Source: V1-33 sp039795165 (GTDB lineage: Bacteria > Verrucomicrobiota > Verrucomicrobiia > Verrucomicrobiales > V1-33). Taken from it: DNA of 64,000 bases. Positions 63,920 through 64,000 of the stretch are shown here, piece by piece (the first letter of the stretch is position 1; each line of letters opens with the position of its first letter). The notes beneath the pieces were generated by a model that had not been told where the DNA came from, did no database searches, and saw only the letters and a list, made by a program, of their open reading frames with translations. The stretch covers positions 72,537-136,536 of the forward strand of contig JBDKER010000007.1 in the NCBI GenBank assembly GCA_039795165.1. Reading direction: 5' to 3'. The translations under genes were made by a program, and so were the position numbers.

Positions 63920-63948
63920 TTGACTTTATTCGCCGCAAGACATACGGT
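63920..63948 (+). promoter_or_regulatory. Sigma-70-like promoter for the last gene
   Basis: TTGACT (63920-63925), 17-bp spacer, TACGGT (63943-63948), in an AT-rich patch just after the repeat block. The ATG of the following gene is at 63961, about 12 bp past the -10 box. The -35 sequence and spacing are identical to those of the Hsp70-gene promoter. Confidence 0.5.
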
Positions 63949-63960
63949 AGTGCAATAATT

Positions 63961-64000
63961 ATGGCCAAGCCACGCATCTTCATCGAGGAGGATTCCGAAG
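63961..64000 (+). CDS. First 13 codons of a gene leaving the window
   Basis: ATG GCC AAG CCA begins a reading frame MAKPRIFIEEDSE that runs off the right edge. A promoter candidate directly upstream and the sensible amino-acid sequence support a true start. No Shine-Dalgarno sequence is seen. The product cannot be named from so few residues. Confidence 0.5.
   Translation, partial: MAKPRIFIEEDSE

Noticed and set aside
63216..63923. Open frames across the repeat block on plus (235 codons) and minus (such as 63182-63514)
   Set aside because: They arise because the repeated core lacks stop codons; the core is read in different frames along one frame (giving DKRTDLLAG, SGQTFWLE and ADRPSGW), which is not expected of a real protein.

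Overview
The window is GC-rich, densely coded bacterial chromosome that most likely comes from a Verrucomicrobiota or related PVC-superphylum member. This is inferred from gene content: two long PSD1/DUF1549-DUF1553 secreted proteins with a CxxCH haem motif, a Tat-exported DUF1501 protein, a PQQ-like beta-propeller protein, a 2.2-kilo-residue secreted protein and an HpnD-type squalene/phytoene synthase. No rRNA, tRNA, CRISPR array, transposase or integrase was recognised. The only strongly repetitive DNA is at the right end.

Layout. 1-10.4 kb: an AsmA-like gene leaving the left edge, a PSD1 protein, membrane proteins (one GT-C/GT39-like), an OmpA-domain protein, a lipoprotein and MutY. 10.4-13.2 kb: a short Hsp70-family protein, a small partner and a secreted TPR protein, with two recognisable sigma-70-like promoters. 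13.2-17.5 kb: about 1 kb without a convincing gene, a lower-GC GT61 glycosyltransferase and an O-antigen-ligase-like protein, which together look like a surface-polysaccharide locus. 17.6-22.6 kb: LptF, a proline-rich lipoprotein, prephenate dehydrogenase, an AroA-fold protein that lacks several standard catalytic residues, and a methyltransferase whose natural N-terminus is cut by an in-frame stop. 22.6-26.2 kb (minus): a squalene/phytoene synthase followed by a PotABC-like ABC transporter without a binding protein. 26.4-31.7 kb: exonuclease III, 2-oxoglutarate dehydrogenase E1 with a perfect terminator, and an S10 carboxypeptidase.

31.8-50.2 kb is a run of plus-strand genes: an OFA-type MFS transporter with an unusually short partner gene of 40 codons, a PQQ-like protein, the giant secreted protein, a P-type ATPase, then PSD1, a membrane protein, a sialidase and DUF1501, which together suggest glycan scavenging. 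50.3-52.4 kb (minus) holds a PQQ-type sugar dehydrogenase and a cupredoxin, a plausible electron-transfer pair. 52.8-62.1 kb is mostly housekeeping: MiaB, a Ca/Na exchanger, a phytase-like esterase, MurJ, TsaC, shikimate kinase, QueG and two small genes. 62.1-64 kb has a GYF-zinc ribbon-YbjQ protein, an 800-bp repeat block built from a roughly 25-bp core with two perfect tandem duplications (154 and 193 bp periods), and the first codons of a further gene.

Shared themes are envelope biogenesis (AsmA, LptF, MurJ, O-antigen ligase, GT61), aromatic amino-acid synthesis (TyrA, AroA-like, AroK), tRNA modification (MiaB, TsaC, QueG) and PVC-type secreted catabolic proteins. All family assignments come from reading motifs by eye; no database search was possible.
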